DNA from: Archangium sp.
GTDB taxonomy: Bacteria; Myxococcota; Myxococcia; Myxococcales; Myxococcaceae
NCBI GenBank assembly: GCA_030681645.1
Contig: JAUXRX010000006.1
Coordinates: forward strand, 1-53,908
Length of the DNA: 53,908 nucleotides
Direction of reading: 5' to 3'
A program made the position numbers and the translations under genes. How positions within the stretch are numbered: position 1 is the stretch's first letter; the number at the start of each line of letters is the position of its first letter. This document shows positions 42,578 to 53,851 of this stretch, one piece after another. Under the pieces are notes generated by a model that saw nothing but the letters and a program-made list of their open reading frames with translations, ran no database searches and had not been told where the DNA came from.

Positions 42578-44320
42578 ATGAAGATGCTCATCGCAGGATC
42601 GTTGCTGACTGCCTCGCTCGCCGCGGCGCAGACGGTACCCAGCGCAGACGTCGAGCAGCTCTGGCTCGATCCTGCCGGGCGCGGCTCGCTCTTCGTCGGC
42701 AACGGCCGCACGCTCGACGCCACCCAGTTCCGCGTCGGCGTCGCGGGCTTCTACACGCACGGGAACCTCCGCACGACGCAGGCCGGCACCTTCACCGATC
42801 TCCTCCAGGATCGTTTCGGCTTCCAGGTCTTCGGCGCGCTCGGCCTCACCGACTGGCTCGAGCTCGGCGCGAACGTGCCCGTCTACGTCTACCAGCAGGG
42901 CACCACCGGGCTGAGCCTCGCTTCCGCGGGCCTCGGCAACCCCTGGCTGCAGGCCAAGGTGAACATCCTCGACGCGCACAAGCCGATCTCCCTGGCCGTG
43001 GTGCTCGGGGTCGGGCTCCCGCTCGGCACCAGCGCCGCGCAGGGCAACGGCGGCTTCGAGGCCGCGCCCCGCCTTCAGGTCGGCCGGGTGTACGACGCGT
43101 GGCAGTACGGCATCGAGCTGGGCTACCTCCACCGCACCACCGTCGACTACCAGACGCTCACCAACAGCAGCGCCGATCGCGTGGGCAGCCAGCTCTACGT
43201 GGCGGCGATGGTCACCACCGTCAACCCCGAGGGTCCGCGCGGCGAGTTCACCGTTCGCGGCTTCATCCCGCTCGCGGGTGGGCAGCCCGGCGTCGAGGGC
43301 CAGCTCGGCTTCCGCTGGGCGCTCGGTCCCGTCGAGCTGATCGCCTCTGCCGGCCCGGGCTTCGCCGGGCAGACCACCACGCCCGCGGTGCGCGCGTACT
43401 TCGGCGCGGCCTTCGCCAACACGCCGATGACCCAGCCCACCTGCGCCGAGGGCCGGGCCTACCAGCTCGCGGACTGCCCGGACCTCGATCGCGACGGCGA
43501 CGGCGTGAAGAACGCCAGCGACCAGGCCCCGTTCGACCCCGAAGACAAGGACGCCTTCCAGGACGAAGACGGCGCGCCCGACCCCGACAATGACGGCGAC
43601 GGCACCATCGACACCCTCGACGACTGCACCGAGGTCGCCGGCCCCGCCGCGAACCGCGGCTGCCCGGACACCGACCAGGACTCAGACGGCGTCGTCGATC
43701 GCCTCGACCAGTGCGTCGATCAGCCCGAAGACAAGGACGACTTCGAGGACTCGGACGGTTGCCCCGAGGCCGACAACGACAAGGACGGCTTCGCCGACGG
43801 CACCGACGCGTGCCCGCTCAACCCCGGCATCTCGCAGGAGCGCGGCTGCCCCGCCAAGGACACCGACGGCGACACCGTGTTCGATCACGAAGACAACTGC
43901 CCCTCGGAACAGGGCGTGCCCGAGAACGCCGGCTGCCCCGCCGCGCAGAAGCAGCTCGTGATCATCACGGTGGAGAAGCTCAAGATCCTCGACAAGGTGT
44001 ACTTCGACACCGGCAAGGCGAGCATCCAGAAGCGCAGCGACGCGCTGCTCACGAACATCGCGCAGGTGCTCACCGTGCACCCGGAGATCGCCCTCATTCA
44101 GATCGAAGGCCACACCGACACCGTGGGGGTGCCCGAGAAGAACAAGAAGCTCAGCCAGGACCGCGCCGACTCGGTGAAGGCGTACCTGGTGAAGAAGGGC
44201 GTGGCCGAGAACCGGCTGCGCGCGGTGGGTTTCGGCCAGGAGAAGCCGGCCGAGACGAACGAGACGCCCGCGGGCCGCGAGGCCAACCGGCGGGTCGAGT
44301 TCAACATCGTCTCGCAGTGA
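42578..44320 (+). CDS. OmpA-family outer-membrane protein with thrombospondin type 3 repeats
   Basis: 580 residues with signal peptide (AGSLLTASLAAAQ). Residues about 45-290 are beta-barrel-like strands (QVFGALGLTDWLELGANVPV). About 300-450 are Asp-rich TSP3 calcium-binding repeats (DRDGDGVKN, DNDGDGTIDTLDDC, DQDSDGVVDRLDQC). The C-terminal OmpA domain (about 460-580) has the peptidoglycan-binding pattern EGHTDTVG, LSQDRADSVKAYLV, GFGQEKP and NRRVEF. It links the outer membrane to the cell wall. It ends 7 bp from the convergent response regulator. Confidence 0.94.
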   Translation: MKMLIAGSLLTASLAAAQTVPSADVEQLWLDPAGRGSLFVGNGRTLDATQFRVGVAGFYTHGNLRTTQAGTFTDLLQDRFGFQVFGALGLTDWLELGANVPVYVYQQGTTGLSLASAGLGNPWLQAKVNILDAHKPISLAVVLGVGLPLGTSAAQGNGGFEAAPRLQVGRVYDAWQYGIELGYLHRTTVDYQTLTNSSADRVGSQLYVAAMVTTVNPEGPRGEFTVRGFIPLAGGQPGVEGQLGFRWALGPVELIASAGPGFAGQTTTPAVRAYFGAAFANTPMTQPTCAEGRAYQLADCPDLDRDGDGVKNASDQAPFDPEDKDAFQDEDGAPDPDNDGDGTIDTLDDCTEVAGPAANRGCPDTDQDSDGVVDRLDQCVDQPEDKDDFEDSDGCPEADNDKDGFADGTDACPLNPGISQERGCPAKDTDGDTVFDHEDNCPSEQGVPENAGCPAAQKQLVIITVEKLKILDKVYFDTGKASIQKRSDALLTNIAQVLTVHPEIALIQIEGHTDTVGVPEKNKKLSQDRADSVKAYLVKKGVAENRLRAVGFGQEKPAETNETPAGREANRRVEFNIVSQ

Positions 44321-44327
44321 CTGAGTG

Positions 44328-44933
44328 CTACTTCAGGTCTTCGAGGAGCGCCGTGACGCGGCTCAGCAGGGTCTTCACCGTGGCCGCGTTGCCGCTCTCG
44401 AGGCCGGCCTTCACCTCGCGCATCAGCGCCAGCACCCGCTGGTAGCGGAAGTTGAGGGAGTCGAGCCTGTTCTGCAGGCTGGGTTCCTCGGCCACCACCG
44501 CGTCGGCCGCGGCCTTGAGCGCGTTCATCTCGGCCACGCGCGAGCTGAGCGAGGCGAGCCGGCGCTGGCGATCGACCGCCGCCTTCACCTTTTCCTGGAT
44601 GATGGTGACGTGCGGGAACGGTTTCTCGAGGTAGTCGACCGCGCCCAGCTTGAGCGCCTCGAGGATCGAGTCGGCGTTCGGGTACGCCGTCATCACCAGG
44701 CAGGTGCAGTCGGGCTGCCGCTGCCGGATGAGGCGGATCAGATCCAACCCCGATCCATCGGGGAGATTCTTGTCGATGAGCGCGCAGCTGAACTTCTGGC
44801 CGTGCACCATCGCCGTGCCTTCGACGAGCCGGGCAGCAGTGAAGACGGCGAACCCCGCCTTCTTCAACGCCACCTTGAGCACGTCGAGCACGATGGCCTC
44901 GTCGTCCACCACCAGCACTGAGTCGGGATCCAT
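44328..44933 (-). CDS. Response regulator with coiled-coil-like tail
   Basis: 201 residues from the ATG at 44933. The receiver domain (1-120) is complete: acidic D10-D11, phospho-acceptor D54 (ALIDKNLPDGSG), T82 (MTAY) and K104 (LEKPF). There is no DNA-binding or enzyme output; residues 120-201 form helices (VAEMNALKAAADAVV; NRLDSLNFRYQRVLALM) likely used for dimerisation or partner binding. No histidine kinase is adjacent. The frame extends upstream to 45233 but overlaps the divergent gene and reads as its antisense. Confidence 0.92.
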   Translation of the reverse strand: MDPDSVLVVDDEAIVLDVLKVALKKAGFAVFTAARLVEGTAMVHGQKFSCALIDKNLPDGSGLDLIRLIRQRQPDCTCLVMTAYPNADSILEALKLGAVDYLEKPFPHVTIIQEKVKAAVDRQRRLASLSSRVAEMNALKAAADAVVAEEPSLQNRLDSLNFRYQRVLALMREVKAGLESGNAATVKTLLSRVTALLEDLK

Positions 44934-44997
44934 CGGTGGCGGAGTGTGCTTCGACCGCGCTTGACGGTCCAGCGTAGCGAGCGTCAAGGTGCGCCCC

Positions 44998-45471
44998 ATG
45001 AGCGACCGATTTCCAGTGTGGGTGTCCGTGACGAGAGATGACGGGCGGGTAGAGCAGGTGCGCGTGGGCTCCGCGGTGAAGACCGGCGAGGGTTTCACGG
45101 TGGCGTTCGACGCGATGGTGATCGGCGCGACGCCGATGAGCGCCGCGCCGAGGGCCGCTGCCGCCGCGCGCCCCGCCGCGAGTGCAGGCCGTCCCGCGCC
45201 GGCCGGTGCGTCCGACGGAATGCTGTTGCCCAACTACGGGCGGAGCAAGGGCATGCCGGTGGTGGGCGCCTCGGTGCAGGATCTCGAGTTCTACGCCAAC
45301 GGCTCACGCCGCTCGCTGGCCGACCCGAGCAAGGCGCGCTGGCACGACAAGGAGAAGCAGCTGCTCGCGGCGATCGAAGCGGAGATCGCCCGTCAGCGCG
45401 GGGAAGACCCGCCGCCGCCGTCTTCTGATGACGGCCCGCCGCCTCCGGGCGACGAAGACGCGCCCTTCTGA
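44998..45471 (+). CDS. Hypothetical protein with Pro/Asp-rich tail
   Basis: 157 residues from the ATG at 44998. An N-terminal beta-rich part (FPVWVSVTRDDGRVEQVRVG) of about 50 residues is joined through an Ala/Pro/Arg linker to a second short segment (GRSKGMPVVGASVQDLEFYA and a Lys/Glu helix), ending in PPPPSSDD and PPPPGDEDAPF. No known family; the Ala/Pro linker suggests a two-part adaptor protein. Its last 79 bp overlap the 3' end of the convergent aminoacyl-transferase gene. It is divergent from the response regulator by 64 bp. Confidence 0.65.
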   Translation: MSDRFPVWVSVTRDDGRVEQVRVGSAVKTGEGFTVAFDAMVIGATPMSAAPRAAAAARPAASAGRPAPAGASDGMLLPNYGRSKGMPVVGASVQDLEFYANGSRRSLADPSKARWHDKEKQLLAAIEAEIARQRGEDPPPPSSDDGPPPPGDEDAPF

Positions 45472-46226
45472 GGGTGGTCCACCACGGCGGCTTCCTTCCA
45501 CACGGCCGGCTCGTGCATCGCGGGCCGGCCGACCAGCACCTCGTGCGGCTGGAAGTAGCCCTTGTAGGTGAGCGACGCGCAGTCCTGCACCCGGTAGCCG
45601 AGGTACATGTGCTGGCAGCCCAGCTCGCGCGCCATCTCCACGCAGCGCATCACGTTGCCGATGCCCGGTGAGAGGCGCGCGATGTCGGGGTGGTAGAAGA
45701 AGTACGCCGCGCTGAAGCAGTTGGGGGTGACGTCGACCAGCCCCAGCGCCACCAGCCGGGGCCCGTCGTACCAGGCCATCTCGCGCCCGGTGGACGAGGG
45801 GAAGGCGAACTGGGTGGCGTACTCGTCTTCGGTGAGCTGCGTCGGTTCCCAGCCGCGCGCGTCCTCGCGGGTGCCGTGCCAGTGCTGGTGCAGCGAGAGG
45901 CGATCGGCGTCGATGCGCGGGCGCCCCATCTCGACCCGGAACCGGTTGCTGCGCTTGAGGGCGCGGCGCTGCGAGGCGGTGGGCTGAAAGCGGTGCACGT
46001 CGAGGCGAATGGAATGGCACTCGCCGCACGGCGTGCACGCCGGCCGGAAGTAGGCGGGGCCGAAGCGCCGCCAGCCCCGAATGAGCATCTCTTCCAGCTC
46101 GATTGGGGTGACGTCGACCATGAGGCGGTACTCGAGCGAAGCCTTGACCGTCTGCAGGTAGCTGCAGGCGCGGGGTTCTTCGATGAAGTGCCGAACGAGG
46201 CGTGCCACGGGGGGACACTTTCGCAT
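45393..46226 (-). CDS. bpt: Aspartate/glutamate leucyltransferase or arginyl-tRNA-protein transferase (ATE/Bpt family)
   Basis: 277 residues from the ATG at 46226. The N-terminal ATE Cys set is present: C21 (ACSYLQ), C64, C67 and C70 (RPACTPCGECHSIR). The C-terminal GNAT-like half has LVALGLVDVTPNCFSAAYFFYHPD and the conserved KGYFQPHEVL near the end. Bpt adds Leu from Leu-tRNA to proteins starting with Asp or Glu, marking them for ClpAP-type N-end rule degradation; Arg-transferring relatives cannot be excluded. The last roughly 25 residues (Gly/Ser/Pro-rich) arise from overlap with the convergent gene. A longer upstream frame is open to 46388 but crosses the divergent gene. Confidence 0.88.
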   Translation of the reverse strand: MRKCPPVARLVRHFIEEPRACSYLQTVKASLEYRLMVDVTPIELEEMLIRGWRRFGPAYFRPACTPCGECHSIRLDVHRFQPTASQRRALKRSNRFRVEMGRPRIDADRLSLHQHWHGTREDARGWEPTQLTEDEYATQFAFPSSTGREMAWYDGPRLVALGLVDVTPNCFSAAYFFYHPDIARLSPGIGNVMRCVEMARELGCQHMYLGYRVQDCASLTYKGYFQPHEVLVGRPAMHEPAVWKEAAVVDHPQKGASSSPGGGGPSSEDGGGGSSPR

Positions 46227-46278
46227 TGGGGCGGTGCGGATGGAATCAAAGCCCCGCTCATGAGTATGAGTGAGCACC

Positions 46279-46767
46279 ATGAACGACTCCCAGTGGGACG
46301 CGAAGCTGAAGTCCTTCCTCAAGAAGACCGGCGACGACTTCAAGCGCTTCGGGACGGACGTGAAGGAAGAGGCGCAGAAGCTCCTCACCGAGGTGCAGGA
46401 TCCGAAGCGTCAGCAGAAGCTGCGCGACGGGCTCAAGGACGTCGGGGTGTGGGCCAAGAAGACCGCCGAAGAGGTGGCCACGCTGGTCGAGACCGGGGTG
46501 AAGAAGGCCGAGGGCGCCATCGAGAAGGCGACTGACAAGGCGAACGATTTCCTGGTCAAGCCGGTGGGTGGCGAGACCGCTCCGCCCGCGGCGGGCAAGA
46601 AGGCCGCGGCTCCGGCTGCCACGCCTCCGTCGCCGCCTCCCCAGATGGAGGAGGCGCCTGCGCCGGCCCCGAAGAAGACGGTGGGGAAGGGCGCTGCGAA
46701 GAAGAAGCCCGCGGCGAAGAAAGGTGCTGCGAAGAAGACGATCGGGAAGAAGTCGCAGGAGAGCTGA
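46279..46767 (+). CDS. Amphipathic-helix protein with Lys/Ala/Pro-rich histone H1-like tail
   Basis: 162 residues from the ATG at 46279 (a GTG at 46270 is possible). Residues 1-90 are long amphipathic helices with heptad spacing (FGTDVKEEAQKLLTEV; AKKTAEEVATLVETGVKKAE), like phasin or LEA-type proteins. Residues 95-162 are AP-rich then basic (AAKKKPAAKKGAAKKT), similar in composition to bacterial H1-like or HMGA-like DNA-binding tails. Roles in nucleoid packing or granule coating are both possible. It is divergent from bpt by 52 bp. Confidence 0.75.
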   Translation: MNDSQWDAKLKSFLKKTGDDFKRFGTDVKEEAQKLLTEVQDPKRQQKLRDGLKDVGVWAKKTAEEVATLVETGVKKAEGAIEKATDKANDFLVKPVGGETAPPAAGKKAAAPAATPPSPPPQMEEAPAPAPKKTVGKGAAKKKPAAKKGAAKKTIGKKSQES

Positions 46768-46905
46768 GGGGCTCTGAGAAGGCGTGGTGGTTGAGGGCCC
46801 GCGTCCGTGCGCGACCCGACCAGGCCCCTCGCTCCGGGCGTTCGTTCTCCTCACTCAGCGAAGCGTTGTGATGGTCAGGGCGGGCCGGGTCCGAGTCCAC
46901 AGGCG

Positions 46906-47081
46906 CCTATGACGGAATGAAGGTCACTCGCGTGATGACCTGCATTCCGACAAGGAATCGCTCCAGATTGGTGCAGTCCCGTCGCGTTTCTGGCGCCCGA
47001 AGCACGCCCCAGGCACTGCCGCAGCGGAATTTCTTGTCGAGATGCAGGTCATCACGCGAGCGACCTTCATTCCGTCATAGG
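46906..47081. mobile_element. 176-bp near-perfect palindromic element with 40-bp terminal inverted repeats, MITE-like
   Basis: The left end CCTATGACGGAATGAAGGTC... (46906-46945) is mirrored by 47042-47081 with one mismatch in 40. Pairing goes on inward (TCCGACAAGGAATCGC against GCGGAATTTCTTGTCGAG), leaving a central part of about 60 bp. No coding capacity. This is the layout of a miniature inverted-repeat element that would depend on a transposase elsewhere. I cannot see a clear target-site duplication. Confidence 0.75.
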
Positions 47082-47113
47082 ACCCCCTGAGGGACCCTCT
47101 CGGCCCTGGAGGT

Positions 47114-47175
47114 CGTCAACAAAGAAGACAAGGTTTTCGGCCCCCCCCGCGTCACCAGCATCAAAGGAGACAGGG
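47114..47175. mobile_element. Half copy of palindromic family P1
   Basis: GTCAACAAAGAAGACAAGG then TTTTCGGCC and, after a C-rich spacer, ATCAAAGGAGACAGGG match in order the right half of the element at 25339-25492. The left half is missing, so this is a remnant or a single-arm insertion. Confidence 0.7.
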
Positions 47176-47319
47176 TTGCTGCAACATGAGCCCGACCTCG
47201 ATCCCGTGCGGTTCCCTGCCCGAGGTCGAGGGGCCAGCGCGCAACTCGCACGGAAGGAGCCTTGTTTCACCACGCTCTTGAAGGCGTTCTTCCTTGAAGG
47301 CATCGATCCCCGCCGTCCC

Positions 47320-47721
47320 TCACCGCTTCTTCCCCTTCATGAACCGCTGCTCCGGCCCCGCCGGCGCGTAGATCTGGATCGCCACGAACGGCCCGTTCGC
47401 GTCACCGGGCACCTCGGCCGCGTGCTTTTCCCCTTTGGGGAGGTGCACCGTGTCACCCGCGACCAGCACCACTGGACCTCGCCCCAGCGTGAGCGTGCAT
47501 GAGCCCTCCAGCACCACCAGCGTCTCGCTCGCCTCGTGGGTGTGCTCGGGCACCTTCGCCCCCGCCTGGAGCACCAGCCGCGACACGGCCACGTCCTTCT
47601 GAAGCGCGATCGCCACCTCCCCCTTGTCTGCGGCGATGGCGTAGCGGGGCGCGTCTTGACGGCGCACCAGGGTCGCGCCATCGGCGCCGAGCAGGAGGCC
47701 AAGCAGGAGCAGGGTCGTCAT
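47320..47721 (-). CDS. Secreted cupin-domain protein
   Basis: 133 residues with a short signal peptide (MTTLLLLGLLLGADGA). A single cupin barrel: motif 1 H60-x-H62-x3-E66 (EHTHEASETLVVLEG) and motif 2 with H100 (PKGEKHAAEV) provide a full metal site. The GSCTLTLG strand and GDTVHLPKG turn are typical. Periplasmic location is expected; enzymatic or sugar/metal-binding function cannot be told. It is divergent from grpE by 64 bp. Confidence 0.88.
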   Translation of the reverse strand: MTTLLLLGLLLGADGATLVRRQDAPRYAIAADKGEVAIALQKDVAVSRLVLQAGAKVPEHTHEASETLVVLEGSCTLTLGRGPVVLVAGDTVHLPKGEKHAAEVPGDANGPFVAIQIYAPAGPEQRFMKGKKR

Positions 47722-47785
47722 TCAACCATCACAGCAGAATCGTTCGGTTTTCCTCTGAGGAATCTCCCTCGTTTGGGGCAGCGTT

Positions 47786-48595
47786 GTGGTTGACTCCATC
47801 ACTGTGAAACAGCCTGGAGACAAAGGTTCGTTCAGCACGTCGATTGGTCAGGACGTGCTCGACGAGGCCTTGAAGTCAGTCGAGAAGCACTCGGGCAAGC
47901 AGGAAGCAGAAGCTCCTGCCCCGCCGCCCTCCGCACCGAAAGCCGCGCCCGTGGCCGCCGCGCCCGCCCCCGAAGCGCCCGCCGAGGCGCCGGCTGAAGC
48001 GCCCGCCGCCGCGAAGAAGGAACCCCGAGACGACGAGATCGAGTCGCTCAAGCTCCAGGTCGAGTTCTCCATGGCCAAGGGCCGCGAGCTCATGGGCAAG
48101 ATCAAGGACGAGCACGAGAAGATGCTGCGCGCCGTCGCCGATCTCGAGAACTACAAGAAGCGCGCCCTCAAAGAGAAAGAGGAAATGCAGAAGTTCGGCA
48201 ACGAGAAGCTCCTCAAGGACTTCCTGCCCGTCTTCGACAACTTCGATCGCGCGCTCGACGCCGCCAAGTCGGCCGCCGACTTCGAGAGCCTGCGCAAGGG
48301 CGTCGAGATGACCCGCAAGCTCTTCGAAGACACGCTGGGCAAGCACGGCGTGAAGGCCTTCAGCGCCAAGGGCCAGGCGTTCGATCCGAACCGGCACGAG
48401 GCGATGACCGCCGCCGAGACGACCGACATGCCGCCCAACCACGTCTTCACCGAGGTCCTGCGGGGCTTCACCCTGAATGATCGCCTCGTCCGGCCTGCGC
48501 TGGTCGTGGTTTCCCGGACGCCGTCAGCGCCCGCACCTGTTGCAGCAGTTGAGAGCACTTCGCCGGGCGAGCCCGACGCGACGAAGCCGCAGTAA
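47786..48595 (+). CDS. grpE: GrpE nucleotide-exchange factor
   Basis: 269 residues from a GTG at 47786, longer than usual (about 200) because of an Ala/Pro/Glu linker (about residues 43-77). The coiled coil ([21 protein letters not shown]) is followed by the dimer region [13 protein letters not shown] and the beta domain ending [10 protein letters not shown]...[24 protein letters not shown], the GrpE signature. It releases ADP from DnaK. It is 11 bp ahead of dnaK. I see no CIRCE element (TTAGCACTC type) in the 64-bp upstream gap, so control by HrcA at this spot is unlikely. Confidence 0.95.
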   Translation: MVDSITVKQPGDKGSFSTSIGQDVLDEALKSVEKHSGKQEAEAPAPPPSAPKAAPVAAAPAPEAPAEAPAEAPAAAKKEPRDDEIESLKLQVEFSMAKGRELMGKIKDEHEKMLRAVADLENYKKRALKEKEEMQKFGNEKLLKDFLPVFDNFDRALDAAKSAADFESLRKGVEMTRKLFEDTLGKHGVKAFSAKGQAFDPNRHEAMTAAETTDMPPNHVFTEVLRGFTLNDRLVRPALVVVSRTPSAPAPVAAVESTSPGEPDATKPQ

Positions 48596-48606
48596 TCGAG
48601 GGGGAC

Positions 48607-50433
<1,827 letters not shown>

Positions 50434-50437
50434 GGAC

Positions 50438-51925
50438 ATGCCGACGCCGCCACCGCTCCGCTTCGACTCGGTGGACGAAGAGGTCCGGTTCCTTCGGGGG
50501 CTGGTGGCCGTGCAGCGCCTCGCCGACGAGGTGCTGGAAGATTGCATCGAGCGCCAGCTGGGGCTCTCGGCGGCCGTCGACGTGTTCCTCGCGCAGTGCG
50601 CCCGCATGATCCACGCGCGGGGCGCGTTCGCGCAGATCCTCGGCAGCAACGGGCCGGTGCTCACCCGGGTGTGGGGCAACGAGTACTTCGACGTGAGCAC
50701 CTGGGCCACGTACCGGGGCGCGGTGCCGCTGGGCGACCAACGCACCGTGTTCGTCTCGGGGCTGACGCTGGGCCGCACCTCGCTGGGGTCGATCGGCTTC
50801 CTGTTGCCGGGCACCTTCGGTGACGGCGGCAAGCACGTGCTGGCGCTGGTGGAGGCGGTGGGGGAGATCCTCGACTCGGCGGTGCTGTCGTTCATCGCGC
50901 TCTCCGAGGGGCAGTCACCGCTCGATCGCCTCGAGACGCTGTCAGACTCGGGCGAGCTGAGCCCGCATGCGCGCATCGGCAAGTACGAGCTGCTGCACCC
51001 GCTCGGCACCGGCGGCATGGCGCAGGTGATGGTGGCGCGCACGGTGAACCCGGGCGGGGTGTCGCGGCTGGTGGCGCTCAAGCGCATCCTGCCCAGGCTC
51101 GCCGACGACGAGGTGATCGTCGCGCAGTTCCTCGACGAGGCGAAGCTGGGCATGCGCCTCAACCACCCCAACCTGATCACCTTCTACGACTTCGGCAGCG
51201 CGGCCGGCTCGTTCTACATGGCGATGGAGCTGATCAAGGGCGTCGACCTCGATCACGTCATCTACTGGCGGCACGGCCCGCTGCAGCCCGAGCTGGTGAG
51301 CGCGCTGGTGTGCCAGGCCCTCGAGGGGCTCCACGCCGCGCACGAGCTCAAGGCCGACGACGGCGCGCCGCTGGGGCTGGTGCACCGCGACCTCTCGCCT
51401 CACAACGTGATGTGCGGCTTCGACGGCCGGGTGAAGGTGCTCGACTTCGGCGTGGCCAAGATGAGGGACCAGCGCACCGTCACCCTGCCGGGCATCGTCA
51501 AGGGCAAGCCGCTCTACATGTCGCCCGAGCAGGCCACCGCCGAGCGCATCGATCGCAGGAGCGACATCTTCTCGATGGGGCTCATTCTCTTCGAGGCGCT
51601 GCTGGCGCGCCGGGCGTTCGATCAGAAGGACGACACCAAGACGATGGAATCGATCGTCAACGACACGCTGGCCCGGCCCGCGGGCCTGCCCACCCCGCTG
51701 TGGGAGGTGATCGAGCGCGCCCTGCAGAAGGAGCCCGAGCGGCGCTTCCGCAACGCGCTCGAGATGGCGCAGGCGCTGCGAGAGGCCGCCACGCCCATGA
51801 AGGACCACGAGGTGGCGAACCTGCTGTCCACGCGCTTCCCCCGCCGCGTCACCGAGGTGCAGACCTGGGAAAAGACCAGCAGCACCGCGTCGAAGGCCGA
51901 AGCCGCGCTGCGAACTCCAACCTGA
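50438..51925 (+). CDS. Ser/Thr protein kinase with N-terminal GAF-like domain, in the grpE-dnaK operon
   Basis: 495 residues; the ATG is 4 bp after the dnaK stop. The N-terminal 180 residues (VFLAQCARMIHARGAFAQIL, VFVSGLTLGRTSLGSIGFLL) look like a GAF sensor domain. The kinase domain spans about 183-455: glycine loop L189-GTGGMAQV, Lys215 (VALKRI), catalytic H316-R317-D318-LSPHN, D336-F337-G338, then YMSPEQA and SDIFSMG. Ser in place of Lys in HRDLSPHN is the usual myxobacterial form and these kinases are active elsewhere. No transmembrane helix, so it is cytosolic. Placement behind dnaK suggests a stress-linked signalling role. Confidence 0.92.
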   Translation: MPTPPPLRFDSVDEEVRFLRGLVAVQRLADEVLEDCIERQLGLSAAVDVFLAQCARMIHARGAFAQILGSNGPVLTRVWGNEYFDVSTWATYRGAVPLGDQRTVFVSGLTLGRTSLGSIGFLLPGTFGDGGKHVLALVEAVGEILDSAVLSFIALSEGQSPLDRLETLSDSGELSPHARIGKYELLHPLGTGGMAQVMVARTVNPGGVSRLVALKRILPRLADDEVIVAQFLDEAKLGMRLNHPNLITFYDFGSAAGSFYMAMELIKGVDLDHVIYWRHGPLQPELVSALVCQALEGLHAAHELKADDGAPLGLVHRDLSPHNVMCGFDGRVKVLDFGVAKMRDQRTVTLPGIVKGKPLYMSPEQATAERIDRRSDIFSMGLILFEALLARRAFDQKDDTKTMESIVNDTLARPAGLPTPLWEVIERALQKEPERRFRNALEMAQALREAATPMKDHEVANLLSTRFPRRVTEVQTWEKTSSTASKAEAALRTPT

Positions 51926-51930
51926 TCTCC

Positions 51931-52054
51931 CTCTCCCCCGGAGCGAAGCCGGTCCAGCGGAACGCTGGGCGAGCGCAGCTGAAGCGAAGCGGAAGATGCG
52001 CCGAGGCGAAGCGACCCAGGGAGACGCAGCGGGGAGAGGGTCGGGGGTGAGGGG
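51931..52054. repeat. REP-like repeat, long form B
   Basis: Reverse-orientation counterpart of 9190-9314: CGGTCCAGCGGAACGCTGGG, AGCGAAGCGGAAGATGCG and GGCGAAGCGACCCAGG match its interior; GGGGAGAGGGTCGGGGGTGA is the standard REP end. The interior is thus a conserved sequence, not a random loop. Confidence 0.75.
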
Positions 52055-52071
52055 CGAATTGGCGGAAGCTG

Positions 52072-52123
52072 AGCCCCTCACCCGGCGCTGCGCGCCGACC
52101 TCTCCCCGCAAGCAGGGAGAGGT
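52072..52123. repeat. REP-like palindromic repeat, copy 6 (variant loop)
   Basis: AGCCCCTCACCCGGCGCTGCGC then GACCTCTCCCCGCAAGCAGG GAGAGGT. The arms are those of the family but the inner part has GGCGCTGCGCGCC, itself a small palindrome. It lies between the kinase gene and the convergent radA gene and may end both transcripts. Confidence 0.7.
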
Positions 52124-52125
52124 GA

Positions 52126-53490
<1,365 letters not shown>

Positions 53491-53811
53491 CACGCCCTCC
53501 TTCTCATGGAAGCGGGCGTTGTACCGCGCGGCACCGACATTTTCGGTTCAGCAGACGACTCCCGGGTGCACGACGAGATTGAGGGAAGCACGCGACTCCG
53601 GGGGAATCGACAAGGGCTCGCTGTGAGCCGACGCCGAAAACCGCAGAAGGCTGCGAACGACGGGACTCCGCTGGGCCCGAGAGCGCGACCTGGTGTGTTG
53701 CCTGGCTCGCAATCGCCTCGATGAGACGCGGGTTGTCAGTTCGCGCTCCTTGCTCAACCGGGCTTGCCCCTCGACCTTGCGCTCCTCGTGCACCTCCTGA
53801 CTCAAGCTGAG
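53491..53811. other. Gene-free stretch upstream of radA
   Basis: About 320 bp between radA and the right-edge gene. A frame of 85 residues on the minus strand (53548-53805) is very Arg/Ser-rich and has no recognisable feature, so I do not call it. No clear palindrome apart from the hairpin at 53812-53839. Confidence 0.4.
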
Positions 53812-53839
53812 CCTGGCGGAGCGTTTCAGCTCCGCCAGG
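53812..53839 (-). terminator. Hairpin terminator for the right-edge gene
   Basis: CCTGGCGGAGC (53812-53822) pairs perfectly with GCTCCGCCAGG (53829-53839), 6-nt loop. It lies 13 bp past the stop of the minus-strand fragment, with no strong T run. Confidence 0.6.
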
Positions 53840-53851
53840 TGACCCGGCTCG

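Larger units (their letters stand above)
46768..47319. other. 552-bp gene-free region holding two palindromic elements
   Basis: Contains the 176-bp palindrome at 46906-47081 and the half P1 element at 47114-47175. The remaining parts are GC-rich without codon bias. The region looks like a landing site for small elements. Confidence 0.6.

Noticed and set aside
47722..47785. CIRCE-type heat-shock operator before grpE
   Set aside because: No TTAGCACTC/GAGTGCTAA pair is present.
53548..53805. 85-codon minus-strand frame near the right edge
   Set aside because: Arg/Ser-rich, no RBS or recognisable feature, poor codon pattern.
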